Below are positions 19,062 to 28,239 of a stretch of 38,391 nucleotides of DNA, in pieces. Under the pieces are notes generated by a model. The model was not told the origin of the DNA. It made no database searches and saw nothing but the letters and a program-made list of their open reading frames with translations. The position numbers were made by a program, and so were the translations under genes. This DNA is from an uncultured Cetobacterium sp. (lineage in GTDB: Bacteria > Fusobacteriota > Fusobacteriia > Fusobacteriales > Fusobacteriaceae), in contig NZ_CAMQYW010000004.1 in assembly GCF_947039425.1 (NCBI RefSeq), positions 1-38,391 on the forward strand, given 5' to 3'. Position 1 is the first letter of the stretch. Every line of letters starts with the position of its first letter.

Positions 19062-19997
19062 ATGATACTAACAGTGACATTAAATCCAGCAGTTGATACA
19101 AGATATGAGATTAATGAATTTAAATTGGGAGAGGTTTTTAGAAGTGAAAATGGAAGAAAAACTCCAGGTGGAAAGGGTTTAAATGTAGCAAAAGTGTTAA
19201 AAATATTGGGAGAAGATGTTTTAACAACAGGTTACTTAGGTGGAGTAAATGGTAAATGGATAGAAGATGAACTTAATAGAAATCAGATTAAGACATCTTT
19301 TGAAAAAATATCTGGTGAAACAAGAGTTTGTTTGGCAATTTTAAGTAAAAATAATCAAACAGAGATACTTGAATCAGGTCCAGTTATTAGCTGTGAAGAG
19401 AAAGCTAACTTTATCAATAGATTTATAAAGCTTATAGAAAATGTAAATATAATTTGCTGTTCTGGAAGTTTACCTAAGGGACTAGACAAAGATTTTTATA
19501 AAGAGATAGTGAAAATATGCAAAGAGAGAGATAAGAAAATAATATTAGATACAAGTGGAGAAAGTCTCCTACTTTCTATTGAGAGTAAACCATTTTTAAT
19601 AAAGCCAAATAAAGATGAGTTAGAAAGTATTTTAAATATGAAATTAAAAGATGAAAACTCAATAGTTGGAGGGGGAAAAAAACTTCAAGCTATGGGGGCG
19701 GAAAATGTAATGATAAGTTTAGGAAAGGATGGATGTCTTTTTATTGGAGAAAAAGATATTTATAAAGTTCGAATACCTAAAGGAATAGTTGCATTAAATC
19801 CTATTGGATCAGGAGATTCATCTGTTGCTGGATTTGCCTATGCTTTAGAAAGAGAAAAAAGCATAGTGGATTGTTTAAAATATAGTATGGCTTGTGGTAT
19901 TTCAAATGCTATGAACTTAGAAACTGGCTTTGTATCAGAAAAAGAAATTAAAGAAATTTTAGAAAAAATAAATATAGAACAACTTGAAAATGTCTAG
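19062..19997 (+). CDS. PfkB-family phosphosugar kinase (tagatose-6-phosphate or fructose-1-phosphate kinase)
   Basis: A 311-residue ribokinase-fold enzyme of the LacC/FruK group. ILTVTLNPAVDTRYEI and GGKGLNVAKVLKILG are the N-terminal signatures. The C-terminal catalytic motif reads NPIGSGDSSVAGF, with Ser for the more usual Ala in GAGD; the catalytic Asp is kept. In this operon the likely reaction is tagatose-6-phosphate to tagatose-1,6-bisphosphate, feeding the aldolase upstream. Sequence alone cannot separate this from 1-phosphofructokinase. The stop codon lies within the terminator stem. Confidence 0.87.
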   Translation: MILTVTLNPAVDTRYEINEFKLGEVFRSENGRKTPGGKGLNVAKVLKILGEDVLTTGYLGGVNGKWIEDELNRNQIKTSFEKISGETRVCLAILSKNNQTEILESGPVISCEEKANFINRFIKLIENVNIICCSGSLPKGLDKDFYKEIVKICKERDKKIILDTSGESLLLSIESKPFLIKPNKDELESILNMKLKDENSIVGGGKKLQAMGAENVMISLGKDGCLFIGEKDIYKVRIPKGIVALNPIGSGDSSVAGFAYALEREKSIVDCLKYSMACGISNAMNLETGFVSEKEIKEILEKINIEQLENV

Positions 19998-20020
19998 GAA
20001 GCTAGACATTTTTTCTTTTC
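19987..20020 (+). terminator. Rho-independent terminator of the amino-sugar operon
   Basis: AAAATGTCTAG and CTAGACATTTT form an 11-bp stem around GAAG, with a T-rich tail. The TAG stop codon of the PfkB gene (19995-19997) is in the left arm. Confidence 0.92.
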
Positions 20021-20045
20021 TAAACTGTAATATAATAAAGAAAAA

Positions 20046-20054
20046 TGATATAAT
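20046..20054 (+). promoter_or_regulatory. Extended -10 promoter for murE-kdsA-kdsD
   Basis: TGaTATAAT, a perfect -10 with an upstream TG, 29 bases before the murE start. No good -35 is seen. A second TATAAT lies at 20031-20036. Confidence 0.55.
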
Positions 20055-20083
20055 AAGTTGAAAATAATATGTAGGGAGAGAAA

Positions 20084-21481
20084 ATGAAAAGGATGTTTGA
20101 AAATATAGAATATAAGATTTTAAAAAAAATAGATGGAAATATTAATTTTAAAGATTTAGAGTATGATTCAAGGAAAGTAAAGGATGGGGATATTTTTGTA
20201 GCTTTAGAAGGAGCAGAAGTTGATGGACATAAATATATAGATAAAGCTATAGAAAATGGAGCTAAAGCTATATTAATATCAAAAAATGTAGAGTTAAAAC
20301 ATAATGTAGATTATATTTTAATTGAAAATTTAAGAGAGAAGCTAGGTGTAATTGCTTCTAATTTTTATGGTCATCCAGATAAAAAATTGAAAATAGTTGG
20401 AGTAACTGGAACAAATGGAAAAACAACAACAACATATATAATTGAAGAGCTTCTAGGAACAGATAAAGTAGCTAGAATAGGAACTGTAGAGTATAAAATA
20501 GGAGATGAAATAATTGAAGCTCCAAATACAACACCAGAATCTCTAGATATTATAAAGATGAGTAAGAAAGCTGTAGATAAAGGACTTAAATACTTAATAA
20601 TGGAGGTAAGTTCTCATGGTCTTACAAGTGGAAGAGTTGATATGTTAACTTTTAATGCAGGAGTTTTTACAAATTTAACACCAGAACATTTAGATTACCA
20701 TAAGGATATGGAAGATTACTTTTTGGCTAAAAGGAAACTTTTTGAAAAATTAGATAATAAAGAAAATGGAATAATAAATATTGATGATAAATATGGAGAG
20801 AGATTATTTGAGGAGTTTGGTGGGATATCTTATTCATTAAATAAAAAAGCAGATTTAGATAGAGAATTATTAAATGAGATGGAACCAAAGTTATTAGGAA
20901 AATTTAATATGTATAATTTACTTGGAGCTATTGGAGTAGCTAGAGTATTTGGAATATCAGATTTAGAAATTAAAGAGAGAGTTAGTAAATTAAAGGGAGC
21001 ACCAGGAAGATTTGAACCTGTTTATGCAGGACAGAAATTTAAAGTTATAGTGGATTATGCTCATACAGGAGATGCTTTAAAAAATATACTTCAAGGGGTA
21101 AATGAGATAAAGCATATAGGGAAAGTTATTACTGTTTTTGGTTGCGGTGGAGATAGAGATAGAACTAAGAGGCCTGTAATGGCAGAAGTGGCAGAAAAGT
21201 ATAGTGATTATGTGATTGTAACTTCAGATAATCCAAGAACAGAGGATCCTCAAGAGATTGTAAATGAAATAGTGGTAGGTTTTAAAGGGAATAATTATTC
21301 TATTGAAGTTGACAGAGCTAAGGGAATAAAAAAAGCAATAAAAAAAGCAGGAAAAGATGATATAATACTAATAGCAGGAAAAGGGCATGAGACTTATCAG
21401 ATTTTAGGAAAAACAAAGATTCATTTTGATGATAGGGAGATTGCAATAAAAGCAATAGAAGAATTAAGAGAGGTGAAGTAA
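20084..21481 (+). CDS. murE: UDP-MurNAc-tripeptide synthetase MurE
   Basis: Adds the third residue of the peptidoglycan stem peptide. It is 465 residues with the three Mur-ligase domains. YDSRKVKDGDIFVALEG is in the N-terminal domain, GVTGTNGKTTTTYIIEELL is the ATP loop, and EVSSHGLTSGRVDML lies in the central domain. The C-terminal domain carries TSDNPRTEDP; DNPR is the motif linked to meso-diaminopimelate-type side chains rather than Lys. Fusobacterium species are known to use meso-lanthionine at this position, which is a close structural analogue. The next gene, kdsA, begins directly at the stop. Confidence 0.95.
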   Translation: MKRMFENIEYKILKKIDGNINFKDLEYDSRKVKDGDIFVALEGAEVDGHKYIDKAIENGAKAILISKNVELKHNVDYILIENLREKLGVIASNFYGHPDKKLKIVGVTGTNGKTTTTYIIEELLGTDKVARIGTVEYKIGDEIIEAPNTTPESLDIIKMSKKAVDKGLKYLIMEVSSHGLTSGRVDMLTFNAGVFTNLTPEHLDYHKDMEDYFLAKRKLFEKLDNKENGIINIDDKYGERLFEEFGGISYSLNKKADLDRELLNEMEPKLLGKFNMYNLLGAIGVARVFGISDLEIKERVSKLKGAPGRFEPVYAGQKFKVIVDYAHTGDALKNILQGVNEIKHIGKVITVFGCGGDRDRTKRPVMAEVAEKYSDYVIVTSDNPRTEDPQEIVNEIVVGFKGNNYSIEVDRAKGIKKAIKKAGKDDIILIAGKGHETYQILGKTKIHFDDREIAIKAIEELREVK

Positions 21482-22324
21482 TTGAATTTGATTAATGATG
21501 TAAAGAAAGTTAAAATAGGTAATAAATTTGAAATTGGTGGAAACAATAGATTCACATTAATAGCTGGTCCATGTGTAATTGAATCAGAAGAATTAGTTAT
21601 GGAAGTTGCGGAAAAAGTAAAAGATATATGTGATAGATTAGAAATAAACTATGTATTTAAAGCATCTTTTGATAAAGCAAATAGATCTTCAATACATTCA
21701 TACAGAGGTCCAGGAATAGAAAAAGGATTAGAGATATTAAAAAAAGTAAAGGAAAAGCTAAATATACCTGTTGTGACAGATGTACATGAAGCTTGGCACT
21801 GTAAAGAGGTTGCAAAGGTAGTAGATATTATTCAAATACCAGCTTTCTTATGTAGACAAACGGATCTATTAATGGCAGCAGCAGAAACAGGGTTACCTAT
21901 AAATATTAAAAAGGGACAGTTTTTAGCTCCTTGGGATATGAAAAATGTTGTTATAAAAATGGAAGAGATGAAAAATGAAAATATTATGTTATGTGAAAGA
22001 GGTTCAACTTTTGGATATAATAATATGGTAGTAGATATGAGAGCTTTTGGTGAAATGAGAAAGTTCGGATATCCAGTTGTATTTGATGTAACTCATGCAG
22101 TTCAAAGACCAGGAGGAGCAGGGACAACAACTTCAGGAGATAGAGAGTATGTATTCCCTCTAATGAGAGCTGGACTTGCAATAGGAGTTGATGCTATATT
22201 TGCAGAAGTTCATCCAGATCCAGATAATGCAAAATCAGATGGACCAAATATGCTTTATTTATCACAATTGGAAGAGATTTTAAAAGTAGCAGTTAAAATA
22301 GATGATTTAGTAAAAGGTAGATAA
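21482..22324 (+). CDS. kdsA: 3-deoxy-8-phosphooctulonate (Kdo-8-P) synthase
   Basis: Condenses PEP with arabinose-5-phosphate in the synthesis of Kdo, the inner-core sugar of lipopolysaccharide. It is 280 residues. LIAGPCVIES near the N-terminus, FKASFDKANRSS, and ERGSTFGYNNMVVDMR are classic KdsA signatures. The TTG start directly follows the murE stop, with GAGGTG just upstream; no internal ATG fits the family's N-terminus. LPS genes show that the organism has an outer membrane. kdsD follows 2 bases later and makes its substrate. Confidence 0.96.
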   Translation: MNLINDVKKVKIGNKFEIGGNNRFTLIAGPCVIESEELVMEVAEKVKDICDRLEINYVFKASFDKANRSSIHSYRGPGIEKGLEILKKVKEKLNIPVVTDVHEAWHCKEVAKVVDIIQIPAFLCRQTDLLMAAAETGLPINIKKGQFLAPWDMKNVVIKMEEMKNENIMLCERGSTFGYNNMVVDMRAFGEMRKFGYPVVFDVTHAVQRPGGAGTTTSGDREYVFPLMRAGLAIGVDAIFAEVHPDPDNAKSDGPNMLYLSQLEEILKVAVKIDDLVKGR

Positions 22325-22326
22325 AA

Positions 22327-23283
22327 ATGGACATGAAAAAAATTGCACGGGATTTATTTGATAAAGAGATTTGTGAACTTGAAAAGGTAAAAGAAAAAAT
22401 ATCAGAAGAGATTGAAAATGTAATTAATTTAATTTTAGATTCTAAAGGAAAAGTTGTAATAACAGGAATTGGAAAATCTGGAATTATAGGTAAAAAAATT
22501 GCAGCCACACTAGCTTCAACAGGAACTCATGCTATATTCATGAATGCCGCTGAGGGGTTACATGGAGACTTAGGAATGATTTGTGGAGAAGATGTTGTTA
22601 TTGCTATTTCAAATAGTGGAAATAGTGATGAAGTGATAGCTATATTACCATCAATTAAAAAAATAGGTGCAGTTTTAATTGCAATGACAGGAAATAGAAA
22701 TTCTAGACTTGGAAAAGCAGCACATGCAGTTTTAGATATAGGTGTTGACAAAGAAGGCTGTCCATTGAATTTAGCTCCTATGTCATCAACAACAAGTACT
22801 CTTGTTATGGGAGATGCAATAGCAACTATACTTATAACAGCTAGAAATTTCAAACCTGAAAACTTTGCAGTATATCATCCAGGTGGAAGTTTAGGTAGAA
22901 GACTTTTAATGAAAGTAAAGGATGTTATGCATAAAACTCTTCCAATAGTAGAACTTGAAAATGATATGGATACAGTAATTATGACAATGACTAAAAAAAG
23001 ACTTGGTGTAGTTTGTGTTGTTGAAAATGATGAACTTCTTGGAATTATAACAGAGGGAGATATTAGAAGAGCTTTGAAAATGAAAGATAAGTTCTTTACT
23101 TTAAAGGCTAAGGATATAATGACAGAAAAATATACATTTGCAACTGAGGATATAATGGCTTTAGATGCTCTTGAATTAATGGAAAATAGAGAGAGTCAAA
23201 TATCAGTATTACCAGTTTTAAATGATAAAAAAGTTATTGGAATTGTGAGAATACACGATTTATTAAATGTAGTAGGAAAATAA
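22327..23283 (+). CDS. kdsD: Arabinose-5-phosphate isomerase (KdsD/KpsF)
   Basis: Converts ribulose-5-phosphate to arabinose-5-phosphate, the substrate of KdsA. It is 318 residues. An N-terminal SIS domain (VVITGIGKSGIIGKKIAATL and ISNSGNSDEVI) is followed by PMSSTTSTLVMGDAIA and two CBS domains in the last 110 residues (KDVMHKTLPIV and KDIMTEKYTF). This is the standard KdsD/KpsF architecture. The ATG at 22327 and one two codons later (22333) are both possible starts. It closes the murE-kdsA-kdsD cluster. The promoter of the next gene begins at its stop codon. Confidence 0.96.
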   Translation: MDMKKIARDLFDKEICELEKVKEKISEEIENVINLILDSKGKVVITGIGKSGIIGKKIAATLASTGTHAIFMNAAEGLHGDLGMICGEDVVIAISNSGNSDEVIAILPSIKKIGAVLIAMTGNRNSRLGKAAHAVLDIGVDKEGCPLNLAPMSSTTSTLVMGDAIATILITARNFKPENFAVYHPGGSLGRRLLMKVKDVMHKTLPIVELENDMDTVIMTMTKKRLGVVCVVENDELLGIITEGDIRRALKMKDKFFTLKAKDIMTEKYTFATEDIMALDALELMENRESQISVLPVLNDKKVIGIVRIHDLLNVVGK

Positions 23284-23312
23284 TTGACAAGAAAAGTAAA
23301 GTTATATATAAT
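23284..23312 (+). promoter_or_regulatory. Perfect-consensus sigma-70 promoter for the DUF1858 gene
   Basis: TTGACA at 23284-23289, a 17-base spacer and TATAAT at 23307-23312, a perfect match in both boxes and spacing. An inverted repeat GTTTC-ATAAA-GAAAC (23314-23328) overlaps the expected transcription start and could be an operator. Confidence 0.88.
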
Positions 23313-23349
23313 TGTTTCATAAAGAAACTAAAAATTAGGAGGCATTAAA

Positions 23350-23556
23350 ATGGTAACTAAAGATATGAATATATTAGAAGCAGTTCAAAAATACCCAATG
23401 ATTACAAACATCTTTAAAAGATACGGATTAGGATGTGTTGGATGTATGGTAGCAGCTGGAGAAACTTTAGGAGAGGGAGTTGCAGCTCATGGATTAAATG
23501 CTGATGCAATTATCGAAGAAATGAACCAGTTAATAAAAGAAACAGAAGCTAAATAA
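23350..23556 (+). CDS. DUF1858-domain small protein
   Basis: A 68-residue protein matching the DUF1858 family, which also occurs fused to disulfide and hybrid-cluster-type redox proteins. The pattern is an N-terminal MNILEAVQKYPMITNIFKRYG helix pair, the CVGCM motif, and EGVAAHGLNADAIIEEMN. The CxxC pair may bind a metal or act in thiol redox chemistry; the function is not established. The start follows TAGGAGG. It is a single-gene unit with a perfect promoter and strong terminator, suggesting high expression. Confidence 0.88.
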   Translation: MVTKDMNILEAVQKYPMITNIFKRYGLGCVGCMVAAGETLGEGVAAHGLNADAIIEEMNQLIKETEAK

Positions 23557-23563
23557 GTATATC

Positions 23564-23597
23564 AAAAAGGACTCTAAATCTTAGAGTCCTTTTTTTA
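23564..23597 (+). terminator. Strong Rho-independent terminator after the DUF1858 gene
   Basis: AAAAAGGACTCTAA and TTAGAGTCCTTTTT form a 14-bp perfect stem with a 3-base loop and a T-run. Confidence 0.95.
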
Positions 23598-23602
23598 ATT
23601 TC

Positions 23603-23631
23603 TTGATAACCCTTAGAAAATTTGATATAAT
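23603..23631 (+). promoter_or_regulatory. Sigma-70 promoter for the SNF2 helicase operon
   Basis: TTGATA at 23603-23608, a 17-base spacer and TATAAT at 23626-23631 with an upstream TG (TGaTATAAT). It lies 37 bases before the start codon. Confidence 0.85.
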
Positions 23632-23668
23632 ATATTTCAGAAAAAAATAATTTATAAGGGAAAAGGGT

Positions 23669-26401
23669 ATGGTATATAGTTCAGAAAAAATAAGAGATGC
23701 AGTTTATTTCATGTTAGAAAATGATGAAGTTGGAACATATGTTTCTTTGGTCGATTGTGATGGTCAAAGAGTAGAAGATGTTGAATCATATAACGATTTA
23801 AGTGAAAATGATTTGAAAGTAATTAGCCTAATAAGAGAAATAAAAGAAGATAGTTTTTTTTCTGGTTGGGAAAATGAAAAGAACGAACTTTATATAGATG
23901 ATAATATTGAAATACTAGATTGCCTAAAAGAAAATGAAAAATTTGTAACAAAAGAGATGGAACCAATAAATTGGGAATTAGAAAACAATAAAATAGTGTT
24001 GAAAATAGAAGTTGTAGATTATGAGGGCGGGGTATATCAAGGGAAGATTTTATTTAATGGAGAGTCAGATTTTACAATAGTTTCAGATAACTATATATAT
24101 AAGAATGGAACAATTTATGTTCTTGAATTATCAAAAGATACAATTCATATTTTGAAAGAGATGGAATCTAAATTTTTAAAAGAGGAAATAGAAAGGTATC
24201 TAACTTTAGCTTATTCTTTTGGAAAAGAAGTAGAAATTGAATATTTAGATTACGAAATTGTATTTAATGGGAAAATGAAACCCACTGAAGAGATAATAAT
24301 AGAAAAAATTTCTCAAGATAATAGCTTATACTTAAAAATAGGAGTATCTTTATCAACAGTATCTTATGAATTTTTAAAAGTTAATGATTTAAAGGAAGCA
24401 TTGGTTTTAAAAGAGGATGCTAAGAAAATTGAAGTTACAGAAGTAAATCCAATTTTATTGGATGAAACAGTGGATGAAATATTAAAAGTAGTGGTAAAAC
24501 ATCAGAGAAATTTAGGAATAAAATCAGCATTTTATGTTGATGAAAATTTTATAATATTACAAGAAAAATTAGCAAGAGAATTTGTAACACAAGAATTATT
24601 ACAACTTGCAGGAAAATATAAAGTAATAGGAACAGATAACTTAAAAAAATATAATGTTAGAGCTGTTAAACCAAAGGTTATAGGTAATTTTAAACATGGA
24701 ATAGATTTCTTAGAAGGAGATGTTCAACTTGAAATAGAGGGAGAAAAATTCTCTATAGTTGATATTTTAAATACTTTTAAAAAAGATTCTTATGTAGTTT
24801 TAAGTGATGGAACAAATGCTCTTATTAATAGAAAATATATGGAAAAACTAGAAAGAGTTTTTAAAGATAATGGAAAAGCCAATGTTAAAATTTCATTTTT
24901 TGACTTACCTATTATAGATGATTTAATAGAAGATAAAGTATTAAGTAATGAAATTAAAAAAACAAGAAGTTTTTATAGAGGAATGAATGAAATAGAAAAA
25001 TATGATGCACCAATGCCAATAATAAATGCAACATTAAGAGGATATCAAGAATATGGATATAAATGGCTATCATATTTAATGGATAATAATTTAGGTGGTT
25101 GTCTTGCTGATGATATGGGTCTTGGAAAAACTTTACAAGCGATTACATTAATAGCAAGTTTACATAATATTCCAGGAAAAAGAAGCTTGATTATTATGCC
25201 TAAGAGTTTAATATATAACTGGGAAAGTGAAATTAAAAGATTTAGTCCACAAATTAAATGTGGAATATATTATGGGAACTTTAGAGATAAATCTTTGTTT
25301 GATAAAGTTGATGTTGTAATAACAACATATGGAACAATAAGAAATGATATATCATCATTAAAAGATATGAAGTTTGATTTAGTAATTTTAGATGAATCAC
25401 AAAATATAAAAAATGTAAATGCACAAACAACGAAAGCAGTTATGCTTCTTAATTCAAAATATAGATTTGCTTTAAGTGGAACACCAATAGAAAATAATTT
25501 AGGAGAATTATATTCTCTATTTAGATTTTTAAATCCATCAATGTTTGGAACATTGGATGATTTTAATCATCACTACGCAAATCCAATTCAAAAAGATAAT
25601 GATAGAGAAGCTATTGATGAATTGAAAAAGAAAATATATCCTTTTATTTTAAGAAGAGTAAAAAAAGAGGTATTGAAAGATTTACCAGATAAGATAGAAA
25701 AAACATTATTTATAGGAATGAACCCAGAACAGAGAAAACTTTATGAAGAGAGAAGAACCTATTACTATGGAATGATAAATAATCAAATAAAAAGTCAAGG
25801 ATTAGGGAAAACTCAATTTTATATTTTACAAGCCTTAAATGAACTTAGACAATTAACAAGTTGTCCAGAGATGAAAAATCCAAATGTAGTATCAAGTAAA
25901 AGAGAGGTACTTATAAATAACGTTCAAGATGCTGTTGAAAATGATCATAAAGTACTTATATTTACAAATTATATAAAAAGTATATCAAGCATAACATCTG
26001 ATCTTAAAAAAAGAGGAATAAAATATCTTGAAATGACAGGGGCAACAAAAGATAGACAAGGACTTGTAGATTTGTTTCAAAAAGATAAAAAATATAAAGT
26101 TTTTGTAATGACTTTAAAAACTGGCGGAGTAGGACTTAACTTAACAGCTGCAGATACAATATTTATATATGATCCTTGGTGGAATAAAACAGTTGAAAAT
26201 CAAGCTGTAGACAGAGCATATAGATTAGGACAAGACAGAACAGTTTTTTCATATAAATTAATATTAAAAGATACAATAGAGGAAAAAATATTAAAGTTAC
26301 AAGAGAGTAAGAGTCAACTTTTAGATAATTTAATATCAGATGAAGGGGCAACTCTTAAAACTTTAACAGAAAAAGATATTGAATTTATTCTGGGAGAATA
26401 G
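23669..26401 (+). CDS. SNF2-family helicase/ATPase
   Basis: A 910-residue protein. The C-terminal half is a complete SNF2 motor. Motif I is GGCLADDMGLGKTLQAI (about 480), motif II LDESQNIKN (about 574), and motif III FALSGTPIENN. The helicase C domain has TLKTGGVGLNLTAADTIF, and motif VI is DRAYRLGQDRTVFSYKLI (about 848). Such proteins move along double-stranded DNA and remodel DNA-protein complexes. The first 450 residues are acidic and I do not recognise a named domain; I see no SWIM zinc finger. It is co-transcribed with an unknown 586-residue protein 8 bases downstream. No methyltransferase or nuclease lies nearby, so a defence role is not indicated. Confidence 0.92.
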   Translation: MVYSSEKIRDAVYFMLENDEVGTYVSLVDCDGQRVEDVESYNDLSENDLKVISLIREIKEDSFFSGWENEKNELYIDDNIEILDCLKENEKFVTKEMEPINWELENNKIVLKIEVVDYEGGVYQGKILFNGESDFTIVSDNYIYKNGTIYVLELSKDTIHILKEMESKFLKEEIERYLTLAYSFGKEVEIEYLDYEIVFNGKMKPTEEIIIEKISQDNSLYLKIGVSLSTVSYEFLKVNDLKEALVLKEDAKKIEVTEVNPILLDETVDEILKVVVKHQRNLGIKSAFYVDENFIILQEKLAREFVTQELLQLAGKYKVIGTDNLKKYNVRAVKPKVIGNFKHGIDFLEGDVQLEIEGEKFSIVDILNTFKKDSYVVLSDGTNALINRKYMEKLERVFKDNGKANVKISFFDLPIIDDLIEDKVLSNEIKKTRSFYRGMNEIEKYDAPMPIINATLRGYQEYGYKWLSYLMDNNLGGCLADDMGLGKTLQAITLIASLHNIPGKRSLIIMPKSLIYNWESEIKRFSPQIKCGIYYGNFRDKSLFDKVDVVITTYGTIRNDISSLKDMKFDLVILDESQNIKNVNAQTTKAVMLLNSKYRFALSGTPIENNLGELYSLFRFLNPSMFGTLDDFNHHYANPIQKDNDREAIDELKKKIYPFILRRVKKEVLKDLPDKIEKTLFIGMNPEQRKLYEERRTYYYGMINNQIKSQGLGKTQFYILQALNELRQLTSCPEMKNPNVVSSKREVLINNVQDAVENDHKVLIFTNYIKSISSITSDLKKRGIKYLEMTGATKDRQGLVDLFQKDKKYKVFVMTLKTGGVGLNLTAADTIFIYDPWWNKTVENQAVDRAYRLGQDRTVFSYKLILKDTIEEKILKLQESKSQLLDNLISDEGATLKTLTEKDIEFILGE

Positions 26402-26409
26402 GAGATGAT

Positions 26410-28170
26410 ATGGCAATAAGTAAAGATAGATTTAGAAAAGCATTAAATGATAGCTATTCAAAAGAAGTTCTATTTAAAATTTTTAAGAAATATTTTTTAG
26501 ATTGGATAGCAGAAGGATATATTGGAAGTAATTTAGGATTATTTGAAATTTCTTTGATATCATCAACAACAAACAAAGCAACATTTTTAGAGTTAATGGA
26601 ACAAATGTATTCTAAAGCAGAGATATTTGCAAGTGTTTTTAATTCTTTTGATAAAAATGTAAAAGAAGTATTTGAAGAGATAGCTTGGAAAGGTAAATTT
26701 AAGATTCAAGAAAGAGATATTTACTTTAAAGAAGATGATAGCTATAATATAAAATCAGAATTAAAAGATGAATATTTATTCTTTACAGTTGTAGGGGATA
26801 ATAAAAAAGGTGAATACTTAACTTTAAATAATGATATTGTAAGAGTTATGAGAAAATTTATGCCAAAGCCCAAAGAATATTTCATATATAAAACAACTCC
26901 TGAATCTTGTGAATTTAAAGGAAATAATGAAGAAAAAATTCAAGAAAATTTAAGAAAGTATTATTCTTTTTATAAGGATGAAAAAATGCAACTTTCAAGT
27001 AGTGGAAAGTTATTAAAAGAATCTAAAAATAATATGAAAAAATATTGTAATATAGATGAGTATTATGAAGGAATAAAAGATTTAGAGTTTTTAAAAACAG
27101 AAACTATGGGATTGTTTTTATTTTTATTTAAAAGTGAATATTTAAATGATGACTATATAAGAGCTAGTAATTTAAAAGATATTGTTAATGGGTTCTTAGA
27201 TGGTGAAATTATAAAAAGTGAAGATAATACTTACATTAGTTTATATTTAAACTATTTAAAAGGAATTAAAAATGTAGCAAAATCAAATGATGAAATAAAA
27301 AGAGGATTAGCTACAATAAAAATGATAATAAATGAGTTCCCAGAAAATGATTTTGTATCAATTGATAATATTGTAAAAAGTATTTTATTTAGAGATGAAT
27401 TTATAGAGATAATTGATTTAGAATCAGCATATACAAATTTATATATAAATGAAGCAAATTATGAAAGAACTAAGATTGTTGGATATGATAAATATTTAGC
27501 ATATGTTGTTGAACCATTTATAAAATCAGTATTCTTTATATTAGCTTCTTTAGGAGTTTTAGAAATTTGTTATGAAAAACCATCATCAGCAAACTCTCTA
27601 TATTTAAAGAATGGATATTTAAGTAAGTATGATGGAATAAAATATGTTAAATTTACAGAACTTGGAAAATATATATTTGGAAAAATAAAAACATATGATT
27701 TTAAAATTATAGAAGATGAAGGAAAAGTAATTTTAGATGATGAAAGATTAATAGTGACTATTTTAGGAGAGAGTCCCCTTAGAATAATGTCACTTGAAAA
27801 ATTAGGGATAAAAATAGCTCCAAATAAATTTAAGGTTTCAGAAGAATCTATGACAAAAGGACTTGAAAATTCAATTGAAATTCAAGAGAAAATTCAAGAG
27901 TTTAAAGAAAAAATAACTAATGATTTACCAGAAAACTGGATAATTTTCTTTAATAAGTTATTAGAAAGAACTGAAGTGATAACACATATACCAGATTTTA
28001 AAGTATTAAAATTAAAAAATGACAAAGAGCTTATCTCAGCAATAACAAAAGATAAAAGATTTAAACCTTTAATTTTAAAGGGAGAAGATCTTCATATAAT
28101 TGTTAAAAATGAAAATATGGCAGAGGTATCTCATCTTTTTAAAGAATACGGATATTACTTTAATATGTAG
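26410..28170 (+). CDS. Uncharacterised protein paired with the SNF2 helicase
   Basis: A 586-residue soluble-looking protein, rich in Lys, Glu, Ile and Asn. I do not recognise it. I see no signal peptide, no clear membrane segment, no nucleotide-binding loop and no Cys cluster. A mainly helical protein is likely, with LFLFLFKSEYLNDDY near 235 and a C-terminal region KPLILKGEDLHIIVKNENMAEVSH. The ATG follows GGAGATGAT and lies 8 bases after the SNF2 stop, so the two are almost certainly co-translated. The pairing suggests a partner or loading factor of the helicase, but this is inference from position only. Confidence 0.8.
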   Translation: MAISKDRFRKALNDSYSKEVLFKIFKKYFLDWIAEGYIGSNLGLFEISLISSTTNKATFLELMEQMYSKAEIFASVFNSFDKNVKEVFEEIAWKGKFKIQERDIYFKEDDSYNIKSELKDEYLFFTVVGDNKKGEYLTLNNDIVRVMRKFMPKPKEYFIYKTTPESCEFKGNNEEKIQENLRKYYSFYKDEKMQLSSSGKLLKESKNNMKKYCNIDEYYEGIKDLEFLKTETMGLFLFLFKSEYLNDDYIRASNLKDIVNGFLDGEIIKSEDNTYISLYLNYLKGIKNVAKSNDEIKRGLATIKMIINEFPENDFVSIDNIVKSILFRDEFIEIIDLESAYTNLYINEANYERTKIVGYDKYLAYVVEPFIKSVFFILASLGVLEICYEKPSSANSLYLKNGYLSKYDGIKYVKFTELGKYIFGKIKTYDFKIIEDEGKVILDDERLIVTILGESPLRIMSLEKLGIKIAPNKFKVSEESMTKGLENSIEIQEKIQEFKEKITNDLPENWIIFFNKLLERTEVITHIPDFKVLKLKNDKELISAITKDKRFKPLILKGEDLHIIVKNENMAEVSHLFKEYGYYFNM

Positions 28171-28181
28171 TTAAAATTAAC

Positions 28182-28226
28182 ATAGGATAAAACATTTACA
28201 TGGGTATTTTGTTTTATCCTATTTTT
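28182..28226 (+). terminator. Rho-independent terminator of the SNF2 operon
   Basis: ATAGGATAAAACA and TGTTTTATCCTAT form a perfect 13-bp stem with a 15-base loop, followed by TTTTT. The ATG the ORF track uses for the next gene (28200) lies in its loop. Confidence 0.88.
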
Positions 28227-28239
28227 ATAAAAAAAATTA

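Noticed and set aside
22527-22853. Antisense 108-aa ORF in kdsD
   Set aside because: It is a shadow of the SIS domain coding sequence with no independent signals.
23669-28170. SNF2 pair as a DISARM-like or restriction-linked defence system
   Set aside because: No methyltransferase, nuclease, DUF1998 or phospholipase-D gene is nearby, and the surroundings are core housekeeping genes.
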